Assembly: GCA_015178975.1 (NCBI GenBank)
Contig: WHVD01000189.1
Location: 82,431 to 146,430 of the forward strand
Direction of reading: 5' to 3'
DNA from: Hysterangium stoloniferum
Taxonomy: Eukaryota > Basidiomycota > Agaricomycetes > Hysterangiales > Hysterangiaceae
Length of the DNA: 64,000 bases
Part shown: positions 33,486-45,722 of the stretch, one piece after another
How positions within the stretch are numbered: position 1 is the first letter of the stretch
Layout of the letters: each line of letters starts with the position of its first letter
Made by a program: the position numbers and the translations under genes
Notes under the pieces: generated by a model
Databases searched by the model: none
Told to the model about the DNA's origin: nothing
Seen by the model: the letters and a program-made list of their open reading frames with translations, nothing else

Positions 33486-33972
33486 TACACCCCCATATTC
33501 GGCCCAACATCTTCTCTTCACAACAATCCACTTCGAGTTTCAGATCTAGGTAATATCCAATTAAGTCACTAGAATCACTAGTAGTTGGTGTTCCAACTAA
33601 CAAGTCCTCCAGAGCACTCAATAGTGTCTCAACAAATTTCTCAGCATGACATGGTAGATACCCTAACTCCAATCTTTCTTCACTTGGAATTTCTGACTTG
33701 GCTAATGATAACATCATGTCTCGATGGTGCAACATTCTTGGATCACCATTATAAGTCCTTCTCAATCTAACAGTACTAGGATACAAGTAAGTCTTGTTCT
33801 TATCTATATCCTCTCTGTCAGTAACTTTCTTTACTGGTTCAAAGCTACAATGCTGAATGGGTGAAGCAGGTATAGTAACATTCAAGAATCTATCATGTAT
33901 TTCAGAACTAAGTTCTGTTAATGGAGATAGTTCTTGAGTCATTTCTGCTTTAAGGATAGGTGTTGCTAACAT
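33485..33972 (-). other. Unassigned open frame next to an LTR-like repeat
   Basis: A 160-codon frame starting MLATPILKAEMTQEL. It lies downstream, in its own direction, of repeat copy A (34,318-35,350), as a gag gene would lie after a 5' LTR. I recognise no domain and see no zinc knuckle. It may be the remains of gag of that repeat's parent element. Confidence 0.3.
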
Positions 33973-34317
33973 TGGAAGCTTTTAAAATGTAGCAGCTAGA
34001 TGTGAATATGTATATGAAACAGATATGAATATAAACTAATGTAACTAAGTAAACTAAAGGAGCTAATTTACTGAACACTCAGTTGTCAGCTAAAGAGCTT
34101 AATCCCAGAGGCACAGGACTGACTACCTGGTTATTTTCTGGAGAACTAAAGGACTGTCTTAATTTAAGAACCAGTCCCAACAGTTGGTGTTCCTTTTTAA
34201 TAAAGCCTTATAAAGGTGAATTCCTTGAGATAATATAAGGCCTGTTTGTAATCAGTAAACTACTTAAGAAACTGAACTGCTAATTGAACACAGTATTTCC
34301 CAGAATGTCCACCAATT

Positions 34318-35350
34318 TGTGATGTATTAGTCTTATTTTAATAATATTTCACTAGAAAAGTATGAGCTGTACTTTTCTGTGAAAACAATTACTAAAATAG
34401 GAATAACAATGCACTGATTCCAAATCAGGATTCTACTCCAATTCTAGCTAGCTTATATATAATTTAGACTATTTATCAAATAGTAAAATTATTTATAAAC
34501 AAGTCAAAGAATTAACTGTTAATAGAGCACTGCTTGATGAATATATGCTATATTTAAGTTAACCTGCAGGGTCTACTGTGACACTAACTTATCAGGAGCT
34601 TAATGTAGTAGAATATCCTTAGTATTTATTTGTACTAAAACACTTAAGATATTTTGTGAATATGCTTTACTGATTCACAATAAATGAACAATGGAACAGG
34701 GATTATTTGTAATGTAATAAACAGTCAAATTACTCAAATAGAGGTGACTGAAGTCTTAGACTACAAATCACAATGTAAAAGAAACTATAATAATCAGTAC
34801 TCAATTAAGAGGTGACTATGTTATAAGATTATTTTATATAGTATTGGTTGATAACCAACAACTCTAACTGAGGTGGAAATAATATATAAAAGCCAACTAT
34901 TCAATTAAGAAGTGGCAAGGGGAACAATGTTTGGTCAACAACTCAGATTGAGGTGACAGGGGAACATAATTACATATGTAGTGCCAACAACTCTAACAGA
35001 GGTGGCAGGGATCCAACAACTCAGATTAAGGTGGAAGTATTTGTCCAACAGCCCAGATTGGGGTGGATATATGCTGCTTGCTGCAGTGGCACACTGATGT
35101 GGCTGATAAAAATGTAGTAAAAATGTCTATTATTCAAGGCTGGAGCTGAGCTTCTTATATACATTTTAGTCTGAGACATTTTAGAAGATTCTAGAACCCT
35201 ATAGAATATTCTACAATATTCTATCTACTGTTTGTACCTATTTTTAACTGTTATACCTCGAAACTACTGGAATATTCCAGGAGTTTATGCTATATTCCGA
35301 AATAGCCTATACATATGTATGTGACAGTATTTTCACGTGTATGCTTTGCA
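34318..35350. repeat. AT-rich LTR-like repeat F, copy A
   Basis: Begins TGTGATGTATTAG and matches copy B (54,426-55,640) over about 1 kb with indels. Inside are about seven short degenerate units of the form CCAACAACTCAGATTGAGG, each able to pair CTCA with TGAG. Near the end both copies share ATTCTACAATATTCTATCTA. Edges on the right are unclear. Likely a solo LTR or LTR remnant. Confidence 0.6.
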
Positions 35351-36606
35351 TATCATGTCACATACTAAGTAGCTGCCTGTCTCCTGGTTTGATACTATTA
35401 TATAGTTATTATATTTATTTTAGCTAATTATAAATATAATACTATTTTATTACAATAATACATATATAAATATATATTGCCTTGACTATGCATGATTATA
35501 TCACATTGCATTTTGTCCTTGTCGGAGTTTGAAATGTCATGTGAATATCACATGATCTCTCGTGTTTAATGCTAGCCAACAAATTTTATTTTATTAAAAC
35601 AAAAAAGAATTAAATTCATATCTACATAGCTTAGAGCTTAGATTTAACTAAAAAATATGAAATAAATTGAAAAAATTCAATTTTTCAATTCTCTTTGTTT
35701 TTTGAGGGGAAATTAAAGGAAAAATCACTAAATACCTAACACACTCACTTGGGTGTCCATATTTTGGAGGGCAGATATATCCAGAGTGTTTACAGATACT
35801 CAGACTTCCTGGGGGCTCTGGATGTCCAGAGTCCAGAGAGTTCTGGATATTGAGCATACAGAAAGACAGAAGGGATAAGAAACTAAGTCAAGATTAAAAC
35901 TAAGGAGTAAGTACATGACTATGGAAGACTACTGTATATAGATGTTCTAATAATTGTACTACTAATTTAGGAGTGTAATAAAACCTATTTGGAACTGTTT
36001 CCAAACTAAGCATACAATAACAAGTCAGATAAATGAGGATACAAGGATGGGGACAGATTGGGGAATAAGAGCAAGAACAATAAACAAACAAATGAACATC
36101 TGTCAACCAGTCAGTTACCAAATGCAGAACAAAGGAAGTGAGTCAGAATATCCACAGATATCTGATACTATCCAGAAATGGATCCTAACACTATAATGAC
36201 TAAGTGTGCATATTTCTGGGAAAGCCACAATTTATGGGCAGGTTTGAACCTTGGCATAGAGAAGTGACAAGTGTTGACAGGGATGATCAGGTGAAGGTCA
36301 AGTCATGGATTAAAGATGTATATAGAGCAAACACATGGAGTCTGGGCAGAGTCCAGGTTGGGAAATCACCAAGAACACTTGGAGATGCTAGCTGGGAAAG
36401 GGCTGAGTCTGATGGTTCCAGGTCATACCAGGAGGTGTCTAGTTGAGGGCAGAATACCAAAATGGGATTTGAGGTGAACGGTACTTGCAGGATGAGGGTC
36501 AGGTTCCAGTGGATTCTGGATCTTGATACTAGTCTGGAAGATAGTTCAGAACTTGATATGATATCCAGGAAATACCCCTGGAGTCTCTGGGAACAGATCT
36601 TCACAA
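35351..36606. repeat. AT-rich degenerate repeat region with LTR traces
   Basis: No gene. Part of it (about 35,790-35,895) resembles the LTR of the chromovirus at 37,354 (shared GAGCATACAGAAAGAC-like and AGAAACTAAGTC stretches), so it seems to be an old related LTR. The rest has no recognised match within the window. Confidence 0.45.
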
Positions 36607-37353
36607 GTGGTAGTGAAATATTCTAAGTTCTTATGGTCAGTGACAACATCAATCAGTGTTCCCAAACCTTTGAGGTAATGACACCAGGTCTTGAACACCT
36701 CAAAAATGGCAAGAAGTTCTTTGCCACAGATGTCATAATTAAGTTCTGTAGAGGTAAAGGTCCTGGAAAGGAAGGCAACTGACTGAATTTCTCCATCAGA
36801 AGTAATAATGGAAAGAATTGCAGCTAGTGTGTAATCAGATGCATCAGTTTCAACAATTATTGGGCAGTCCAGTTGCCAGTGTGTAAGGACAGGTGCTGAT
36901 ATGAAAATGTCTTTGAGTTGTTGAAAGGCTGCTCTGCATTGATCTGTAAAGTTTCACAGGGCGCCTTTATGAGTAAGTTGAGTAAGGGGAACTGAAATGT
37001 CTGAATAGTTGTGGATGAAACAATGGTAATAAGTTTGGCAAATCCAAGAAAAGACTGAATGTCTTTAACCTTTCAGGGTTCTGGCCATTTGTGGATAGTC
37101 CAGATTTTATCTTCATCCATTGTATGTAAGTCCATTGGGTCCCATAATGAAGCCTAGATATTTGATATGATCAACATCAGAAGAACATTTATGTATCACA
37201 ACAGGTGAAACAGCCCATGCTTTTGGAGCCTCTGAAACACTTCACAAACATGTTCATCATGTTGTGTCAGGTCCTCTGAATAAATGAGGATGTCATCAAG
37301 GTATATGATAACACAAACATCTAGTAGATCACTGAGGATGTCATTCATAAATC
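36607..37353 (-). pseudogene. Old gypsy element, RNase H and RT part (piece 1)
   Basis: Minus strand reads, with many breaks, RFMNDILSDLLDVCVIIYLD, the palm, and further down the RNase H region (ETDASDYTLAAIL-like, [17 protein letters not shown]-like). It ends exactly where the chromovirus starts at 37,354, and its sequence continues on the other side at 45,385. Confidence 0.82.
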
Positions 37354-38712
37354 TGTTAAGTGCCGTGTCGGGAACTTATTCCAGAACTATCGGAAAGTCA
37401 CCGGGAAGTCGGAAACTATCGGATAGGGTCAGGATGTCGGCTTCAGCTTATGTGCTGTGCCTCTACACAAACACTCAAAGTCCTTAATTTCAGAGGTGAG
37501 ACTTATGATGGAAGATACAGATATTCAGAGTTCCGAAGAGTTCCAAATATCGAGCGTGCAGAAAGACGGAAGAAGGAATAAGAAACTAAGTCGATATCAG
37601 ATCTAAGTGTTAGGATACACACACAGGCCGGGTTTCCAGAGAAACCCGCGGGATATCCGGTAGGACTTGGCTTCAGCTTATAGGCTGCGCCCTCACTAGA
37701 TTGTGTTGTCCAATTTCAGACAGGCGGACGGGAGTCCCGGGGAGTCCGGGCGGGGGTTCGTGGGTTGTGAGTTGTGAGTTGTGAGTCGAGATGGTCGAGA
37801 GAGTTTAGATGCATCAGAGCCCGTGGGCTCCAACTAGTGTGAGTGGTCTGATAAGAGTAGGGTTTAGAGAGGAAAATGTATTAGATTACTGGGGGGGAAT
37901 CTAAGCTAATTTTCTGACTGGATTGTATGTATGTACAACATCTGCCAGTTTATATAGACCGTGGAATGCATGACATACCGAATCCAGTAATAATGAGACG
38001 AAACAAGCAAAACATAAAACGGGAATAGTAAACACCAAGTTGGTGTTAGGAACGGGACGGAACGGAGCGGAGTCCGAATCGTGACAAAGCATAACCCATA
38101 ACAGGAAATGGAGCAGGAGTGGAGTCCTAAATCGTGACAGGTCATTTGACTAAAATGGGAACAGGGCTCGATTAGAGCGGTGACGGGATTCTGAGCGGGT
38201 TCCAGTGACTGATGCGTGGGATGAAGATGGACATAGACAGAGACGGGATCCGGGGGAAGTCCGGTGACTGATATGTATCTTAATGAGGTCGAACGTAACG
38301 AGTCTTGACGTGACGGAGTCCAGGCAGGAAATCCTATAAACAGACGATTGGTGCTTGTAGCACGTGGGGGCGTACGAGTTAGTGCCCGGAGTCTGGCGGG
38401 ATTGTCCGGTCGTAACACTAAGGTAAAGTACAAATTTGCGGAAACTAATATAGGTCTTCTCGTTATTGTACTACAAACTGAGACCATAATAAGATGGAAA
38501 TGGAAGTATTCTTAAAATGGAAATACAATAAGACATATCGGGGAGACAATATTCTGAAATGGGAATATAATAGACAAATGAGTGAATACTTGTCAATGGA
38601 CAAATTACCAAATGTGGAACAAGGGAAGAATGCGGAAGATACGGTAACTATGATGTTCCGTAGTCGGAGATCGGAAGTCGGATATTGAAACATCTGGGAA
38701 TGGGTCGTAACA
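37354..38712 (-). repeat. 3' LTR of element 1, interrupted by a solo LTR
   Basis: TGTTAAG...TAACA. Removing the nested insert and one target copy leaves 544 bp against 543 bp in the other LTR. Many differences between the two are CpG transitions. Confidence 0.92.
37608..38417. mobile_element. Solo LTR of family A (810 bp) nested in element 1
   Basis: TGTTAGG...CGTAACA, flanked by CTAAG at 37,603-37,607 and 38,418-38,422. The other LTR of element 1 has a single CTAAG at the matching point, so the empty site is seen. It sits three bases past the 11-nt priming match of the host LTR. Confidence 0.93.
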
Positions 38713-38840
38713 GTACCCCCCTGTTAGGCCGAAGTCCCATAGAGGCGATTAGGTACTGAGTGATTGAAGCGACAGCTGATTATTATGTGTCGTGAATTTT
38801 ACACAATTATGGAGGTGAGAGTTTCGGCTATTGTTCTGAG

Positions 38841-38847
38841 TATAAAA
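38841..38847 (+). promoter_or_regulatory. TATA box of the antisense gene in element 1
   Basis: TATAAAA 56 nt before the ATG at 38,897, outside the LTR. The sister element has TATAAG 57 nt before its ATG, in the same place. Confidence 0.6.
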
Positions 38848-38896
38848 ACCTCCAAATATTCGAATTAATATTTTTGTTTCTTTATCCACAACTTGC

Positions 38897-39869
38897 ATGT
38901 CGATTCGTTGGCCATTATTCATCACTACCCCGGAAGATTCAGATACTGAAATTGCTGTACTTCAAAAAATGTCGAAGGTCACAGAACTTCAACAAAAACG
39001 ACAAAGGATGGAGGAGTTGAAGCGACGACAGGAGGAGGAGGAAAAGGCGTTGATGCAGGAGTTGAAAGAGGTGGAAGAGGCAGAAAAACAGGAGTTGGAG
39101 TGGGTGAAGGCGGAAAAGAAGCGTGGATACGGAAAACGGCGGAGGTTCAGAAAAAGAAGGAAGAGGTGGAAAGATTACAGTGGGAGTCAGAGGCGGCGAA
39201 AAAACTTAAGGAGATAAGGGAAGGAAAGGTAAGTTCGATCCATAAATTTTCTGTGGTTCCAACCGATAACTATTGGGTACAGCAAAAAGCCGTGGAGGTG
39301 GAAGTAGAGGGAGAGGCTGGGCCTTCGAGTCCTAAAGTAAGTGCATCTACAAAAGGTCGGTAATTGATTAACTTCCGAAACAGAAGCCAAAGGTCAAGGC
39401 TCCGGAATGGATGGAAGTCGTCCACGACACTCCATGTTATCAATGTTCCATACGGAATATGACATGTTGGAAACAGAAGGTAAAATGGGGTGGAACTTGC
39501 TATCCCTGCGCAGTTCTTAAACTTCCGTGCACTCTCGCCTCGAAAAGGGTTCCAAAAGGTGAGAAGGCTCAGAAGGCTAATGATGTGGAAAGTTCGGGAG
39601 CGGCCAAAGCTGTGGAAACTGAGGTGCCGAAAATGGATAGTACGGGCATTGAGCTCCTCAAGGACACCGTTGATGCGTTGGTCTTTATCGGGACGGAAGT
39701 CATGAAAATGCGGGATACACTAGATCGCCATAATGAGATACAGGAAAAGGGTTTCCGTTCATTGATCTGGAATTTCTGGAGGCAAAACGAGTTTCTGGAG
39801 AAGGTTTGGAGTATCAGAGACTCTAAAATAGTCCTAATAATATTTTTTTTTTTGACTTGCAAAACCTAA
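38897..39869 (+). pseudogene. Antisense accessory gene of element 1: coiled coil plus GAL4-spaced Cys6 cluster (one frameshift)
   Basis: Lies between the pol stop and the 3' LTR, on the strand opposite to pol. Exons 38897-39228, 39283-39336, 39384-39869. Exon 1 codes for a long charged coiled coil (KRQRMEELKRRQEEEEKAL) and loses one base near 39,110, so it is 332 nt instead of a multiple of three. Exon 2 ends GPSSPK. Exon 3 has CYQCSIRNMTC...CYPCAVLKLPC: spacing Cx2Cx6Cx10Cx2Cx6C, as in fungal Zn2Cys6 clusters, then a second helical region. The gene in the element at 56.6 kb has the same exons and the same spacing. About 290 residues if the frame were whole. Function unknown. Confidence 0.8.
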
Positions 39870-39934
39870 AAGTGAGTGTGATATCAGAAATGTCAGAAGT
39901 GTCGGAGACTGAACAGAAAGAAAACAGAAAAGGG

Positions 39935-42900
39935 TTAGAGTGATGATAAAGGTCCGGGTTTGCTTGGATAAGCTGTGTGGAAGTCAGTAACAATTTCCAT
40001 AGCGTGTCCAAGTTCCGTGGCCAATATCCATGAAGTTTCCTCGTCGGTACCTTCATAACCTGCCCATTTGACTAAATAGAGCAATTTACAAGTATGTCGG
40101 CGATTGTCAATTTTAGAATCCAAAATTTCGGAAACTTCAAATTCAGGTTCTCTGTCAATGATGACCAGAGGGGACAGAGGTTGAATACATTCCAGGATTT
40201 TGTTAGGAACACAAGGTTCTAACATTGAAACGTGGAAAATGGGATGGACTGCTCGCATACTATTGGGAAGTTGGAGAGTCCATGAGAGTGAACCGGCTTG
40301 TGCTATAATTTCAAAAGGGCCTAAGAATTTCTCAGTGAGTTTTCTAGAAGGTTGGGTAGTACGGAAGAATTGAGCTTTTACAAAAACCTGATCACCAATT
40401 TTAAAATTAGGAGGCAGGATCCTGTTTTTGTCTGTGGAATGTTGATAATATTCCTGTGTGGAAGAAATAGCTTTCCAAAGTTCTTGATGTAATTCATCGA
40501 GGTCGGTAATAAATTCTTGAGCACGAACAGAAGCCAAATCTCATTCGGAATGTACTGTGAGATTCAGATTATAGCCTTTGTTGGTGAAAAAGGGAGAGAC
40601 ACCGGTAGTTGCATTCAGAGAGTTATTGTAGGCGAATTCCGCGATCGGAAGAAGGGATTTCCAGTTGTCCTGTTGATAATTGCAATAGATGCAGAGATAT
40701 TGTTCCAATGTTTGATTAACGCATTCCATTTGTCCATCACCTTCCAGGTGATATCCCGAGGTGAAGTGTAGTTTCATGTTGAGGGCTTTTCCGAGGGCCT
40801 GGAAGAAATGGGAGATGAACTTGGAGCCTCGATTGGAAGTTACGTGAGATGGAACTCCGTGTTTGGAATCTGCTAATTGTAAGGATGTGATTGTATCATG
40901 AGTGGGTATGAAAATGCCTTGTTTCGAGAATCGATCCACAACAACTAGAATGGATGTAAAGCCTTCAGACGTCAGAAGTTGTTCGATAAAATCCATGGAA
41001 ATTGAGTTCCAGGGTTTTTCCAGTGTCGTGAGTTGCTTGAGAAGGCCGTATGGCTTGTGCCTCTGGGTTTTGGAGCATAAGCAGGTGGTGCATGACTTAC
41101 AGAACTGGGTTATGAAATCTTGGAGGTTGGGCCAAGTGTATTCTCTACGGATTAAACCAAGAGTATTGTTAATGCCATAATGTCCAGAGATTGGATGATT
41201 GTGTTTATACTGAAGTACACGGAGTCGGAGATTGTTGGAATCTGGAACATAGATACGTCCATCGAGACGGATAAAGCCTTGAGAGTCTTGTGACCATCGG
41301 TTGGTCGGGATTGTCAGGAACTTCTAGGTGTGGCTTGAGAGCTGGATCAGAAGTGAGTGCGGAAAGGATATCTTGATGTAATTGCTCAATGTCCATAATC
41401 ATGATGCTACGCATAATTGGATAGTAGAGGGAAGTCACTCGAATAGATGTGGAAAGTTGTTGCATTGTAAAAACTGGTTTCAAGTTATGCGGATTAACAA
41501 CGGCGTAGTTACTTTCCCCCTCTTTAGGATAGACATCCCATTGTCGAGTCATGGCATCTGGTTTTCCACCAAGATGTCCAGGTCGGAAACAGATAATCAT
41601 GTTGAAAGTGGAAAGGAATTCAGACCAGCGGGCTTGCCGGTGGGTTAAAAGTTTAGTGGTAGAAAAATATTCGAGATTTTTGTGATCAGTAACAATGTCA
41701 ATGGGAGTTGTGGAACCTTCGAGATACTGGCGCCAATGTTTGAAAGCCTTGAAAATCGCCAAAAGTTCCTTATCATGAACATCATAGTTGAGTTTGGACA
41801 CTTTCAGTGTCCGAGAAAGGAATGCGACTGGATGAATTTCACCATCAGAATCTTGAATGGAAAGAATCACAGCAATTGCATAATCGGAAGCATTGGTTTC
41901 CACAATAATCGGAACATCAGGTTTCCAATGGGAAAGAATCGGGGCAGAAGTAAAAGCATTTTTTAAAGTCTGGAAGGCGGAGCAGCATTTGTCGTCAAAG
42001 ACCCATGGTTGAGTTTTACGGGTAAGACGAGTGAGTGGTACTGTAATATCCAAGTAATTCCAAATAAAATGATGGTAAAAGTTGGCGAAACCTAAAAATG
42101 ACTGAATGTCCTTGACTTTCCATGGTTCGGGCCAATCACGGACAACTTGAACCTTGGTTTCGTCCATACGAAGACCCTCAGGTCTGATAATGAAACCTAA
42201 GTATTCAATAGAATCCATGTCAAAGTAGCATTTTTTACTGTTGGCGAGAAGACCGTTTTTACGGAGTCTTCAGAAAACTTCACAGACCTGTTCATTGTGA
42301 AGAGCAGGATCCTCGGAAAATACCAAAATGTCGTCCAAATAGACTATAACACATACGTCAAGCATGTCAGAAAATATATCATTAACAAAACGTTGAAAAG
42401 TGGAAGGTGCATTGGTAAGGCCGAACGGTATAACCAACCATTCAAAGGATCCATAGTGAGTCCGAAAAGCAGTTTTCCATTCATCACCCTCGGCAATTCG
42501 AACCAAATGATAAGCGTGTTTGAGGTCTATTTTGGTGTAAATTCGAGCTTTCCGTGGGGTGTCGAGTAAATTGGTAACGAGTGGAAGTGGATACTTATCT
42601 TTCTGTGTGATGGAATTTAATCCTCTGAAATCAACACAGAGTCGAAGGGAGCCATCCTTCTTTCTGACGAAAAGGATGGGTGCTCTGTACGGAGACTTTG
42701 AGGGACGGATAAAACCTATCGACAGATGTTCATCCAGGAACTCCCAAATAGACGAAAGTTCTGATTGGGACAATGGGTAAATAGGTCCTAACAGAGGGTT
42801 TGAACTGGGCTCAATATCAATTTTTAAGTCGTAGGGCCTATGTGGTGCAAGCCTGTCAGCTTTTTGCTTACTGAAAATGTCCGTGAAATCATGGTATTTT

Positions 42901-43620
42901 TCGGGAACTCCTTCCAGGTCGGCTTTTAGCTTGGATAATTCTGGAGTCACAAAACATCCAGATGCTTCATCAACTTTTAAGCTGATGGAAAAACATTGCA
43001 AACCATCCAGTTCACTCGCCCTAACAAATGCCAAAGCATTGATGAGAGAGATTTTTGGAGGCCCGGATGTTTCAGTAGAAGCCGTTGATGCCATTGATGC
43101 CAAAAAGGCATTGGCCAGAAAAGACGCTGCAGGAGGAACTGAAGTGTCAGGAATCCAGAAATTAATACTGCCCAATACCCAGTCAATCAACAGATTATAT
43201 CGGGTGAGCCAGTTGTATCCAAGAACTACCGAACAGCTAGAGTCCAACTGTGTTACGAAAAAGGTAACCGTCTGGGATGTTCCACAAGGGAACCAGATAG
43301 ACATGTCGCAGGCTTGGGTAATTGCCGTATTGCTAGTGCCATCAAACAAATGCAAGGAAATTGTGGGAACAGAATAGAGTTTCAGATTATGTTTTGTGGC
43401 AAAGGTGGTATCTACAAAACAGTGTGTGGAGCTGGAATCTATCAGAGCTCAGAACACTAAATTTCCAAGAAAGTCAGAGACAAGTTTTACAAATAATGAA
43501 TTGGGATTAGAGAGAGCGGACACGTTGAGACGGATAATCTCGGAAACATGGAGAGAGTCAACGCAACCCTCTGTCCGTGCAGATTCCGGAGGGTTGCTTA
43601 CTCTTTTTTTGACTCCGTAG
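39935..43620 (-). pseudogene. pol of element 1 (protease, RT, RNase H, integrase, chromodomain), disabled
   Basis: Protease at about 43,470-43,400 with DSS in place of the DSG active site (ALIDSSSTHCFVD). [50 protein letters not shown]. RNase H: VETNASDYAIAVIL. Integrase has TSNRGSKF where the young sister has TSDRGSEF, so the second catalytic Asp is Asn, and about 30 nt are missing just before. Chromodomain near the end: [24 protein letters not shown] at 42,268-42,270 replaces CGA, and several frames are joined only across shifts. Ends PGPLSSL. Confidence 0.9.
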
Positions 43621-44806
43621 CGGGTTTCTCCTTAGATGTTGTAGCCATAGTGGAAGTTACCACACGAGCCTTGGAAGAGTTAGATTTAACCGTACAGTCA
43701 GAAACCTTGTGTCTGCCTTTCCTGCAGAAAAGGCAAAGGTCATTGTCCATACGTCGTTGTTTCTCCTTCGGGGTGAGTTTACCATCGGTGCCCAACAAAT
43801 GGGAAATGTCGGGTTTATTGGAAGTTGACTGTTTATCCTTGTTGGATTTCTTGTCTTTTTTCTGGTCAGAATTTGATTTGCCAGTATTAGTGCCAGAGTT
43901 GCCGGTGTTATTGCCTGAGTTGTTGCCGAAAGACTTGCTAGTCGATGCTTTGTTGTTCTGAGAACGTTCTGTCAGGTTCTCTCGAGAGACCTCAGCTTTT
44001 CATTCCCAATAACGGGCATCAGATGTTTGAGCTTTAATCCGCATGAGTTGGAGAGCTTTAGGCTTCCCATCTTTGCGGATTTCATCTTTAAGGCATGATG
44101 GAAGTCCCATATAGAAATGGTGCCTGAGGGCGGAATCGTCCCATCCACATCATGCGGTGAGGGTATTGAACTTGATGAGATAATCGGAAACTCGTTGATT
44201 GTCCTTCATCTTAAGTGTCATTAAATCATTTTCTGCTTTGCCGGATTGATCGTAAGGTCTGAAATTAGTTTCCAGTTCTTCCACAAAAGCGTCCCAGTCA
44301 TCGAGCCATATGGGTGTCTCATCGGATATTCCGGATAGTCCGGGTTCGAACCAATCCTGAGTGGTATCCTTGAGATAAGAGAGCACGAAATTGACTTTTC
44401 GACTGTCAGATTTAAATGCAGTGGGTCAATCACGGAAACTGAAGCGGCATTGGAGAAGGAAATTCTTCAATTTTTTCGGATCCTTGCTGGTAAATGGTTT
44501 GGGTTCTTTGACTCCGGTGCGGGATGATTCTTTACTGTCCTCAGCGGATTTCAAATAGTCAGCGAATTTCACAATGGAGTTGATAAACAACATTTCAGTC
44601 GGTTCATCGGAAGATTTCTTTTTCGATGATTCTGGCTGATCTTCTGCTTCGTTGTCAGAAGTGTGGGGAATATTGGGATCCTTCGTTACCTCGGTAACCT
44701 CAGTAACTTCTCCGACTGAAGCTGATGTTGTCAGCTGAATTGGGGTTTCGGGTTGAGTGGTGTAAAGTTGGGATGGTCCTTTGGCAGCTTTGCATTTGGG
44801 ACCCAT
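43598..44806 (-). pseudogene. gag of element 1
   Basis: Starts MGPKCKAAKGPSQ just after the leader. Capsid-like region (WFEPGLSGISDETP, DAFVEELETNFRPYDQSG) and a C-terminal zinc knuckle CLFCRKGRHKVSDC (Cx2Cx4Hx4C). Broken by a stop near 44,428 and at least one frameshift near 44,150-44,000. Ends TESKKE. Confidence 0.85.
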
Positions 44807-44828
44807 GATGAGCGAGTTGCAGAGTTGA

Positions 44829-44839
44829 GATCTGATATA
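44829..44839 (-). other. Self-complementary primer-binding site of element 1
   Basis: Two bases inside the 5' LTR. Plus strand AGATCTGATAT; its exact reverse complement ATATCAGATCT occurs in both LTRs (45,081-45,091 and 37,594-37,604). An RNA starting there could fold back and prime at this site. Confidence 0.75.
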
Positions 44840-44841
44840 CT

Positions 44842-45384
44842 GTTAAGTGCCGTGTCGGGAACTTATTCGGGAACTATCAGAAAGTCACCGGGAAGTTGGA
44901 AACTATCGGATAGGGTCAGGACATCGGCTTCAGCTTATGTGCTGCACCTCTACGCAAACACTCAAAGTCCTTAATTTCAGAGGTGAGACTTACAATGGAA
45001 GATATGGATATTCAGAGTTCCGAAGAGTTCCAAATATTGAGCGTACAGAAAGATGGAAGAAGGAATAAGAAACTAAATCGATATCAGATCTAAGGTAAAG
45101 TACAAATTTGCGGAAACTAATATAGGTCTTCTCGTTATTGTACTACAAACTGAGACCATAATAAGACGGAAATGGAAGTATTCTTAAAATGGAAATACAA
45201 TAAGACATATTGGGGAGACAATATTCTGAAACAGGAATATAATAGACAAATGAGTGAATACTTGTCAATGGACAAATTACCAAATGTGGAACAAGGGAAG
45301 AATGCAGAAGATACAGTAACTATGATGTTCTGTAGTCGGAGATCGGAAGTCAGATATTGAAACATCCGGAAACTGGTCGTAACA
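44842..45384 (-). repeat. 5' LTR of element 1 (543 bp)
   Basis: TGTTAAG...GTAACA, followed by the AAATC target copy. It is the uninterrupted allele used to prove the nested solo LTR in the partner LTR. Confidence 0.93.
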
Positions 45385-45664
45385 AAATCACTGGAAGGCC
45401 ACTAGGGCCTTAGTGAGCCCAAACAGTATAACCAAATATTCAAAAGAACCATAGCATGTAGAACATCATTTCTCATCCATCACCTTTGGTGATCCACACC
45501 AAGTGGTAGACATGGTGCAAATTGATCTTGGTATAGATGTGGGCTCTTTGAGGGGGATCTAAAAGGTCTGAAATGAGTGGAAGAGGGTACCTATCCTTTT
45601 TTGTGACTTTGTGACTTTGTTGAGTCCTCTAAAATCTATGCAAAGGCATAACAACCCATTCTTC
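45385..45664 (-). pseudogene. Old gypsy element, RT palm (piece 2)
   Basis: Minus strand continues piece 1: YGSFEYLVILFGLTKALVAF then, upstream, KNGLLCLCIDFRGLNKVT-like. The reading runs across the element 1 insertion without loss except the target copy. It ends at the copia insertion at 45,665. Confidence 0.85.
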
Positions 45665-45722
45665 TGTTAGAACTCATATAGTGTTGTACATTGTTGGTTT
45701 ATTTTAGTAAGGGCTTTGTCAC

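Larger units (their letters stand above)
37354..45384 (-). mobile_element. Chromodomain Ty3/gypsy element 1 (8.03 kb, decayed)
   Basis: Bounded by LTRs 37,354-38,712 (3', carrying a nested solo LTR) and 44,842-45,384 (5'), and by the 5-bp target duplication AAATC (37,349-37,353 and 45,385-45,389). Order in pol direction: 5' LTR, gag, protease, reverse transcriptase, RNase H, integrase with chromodomain, an antisense gene, a G-rich polypurine tract next to the 3' LTR. It was inserted into an older gypsy element. Stops, frameshifts and catalytic changes show it is inactive. Confidence 0.92.

Noticed and set aside
41382-43961. Plus-strand frames across gag-pol of element 1 as further antisense genes
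   Set aside because: They mirror conserved pol and gag codons and lack their own motifs; only the 38,897-39,869 gene has independent structure.
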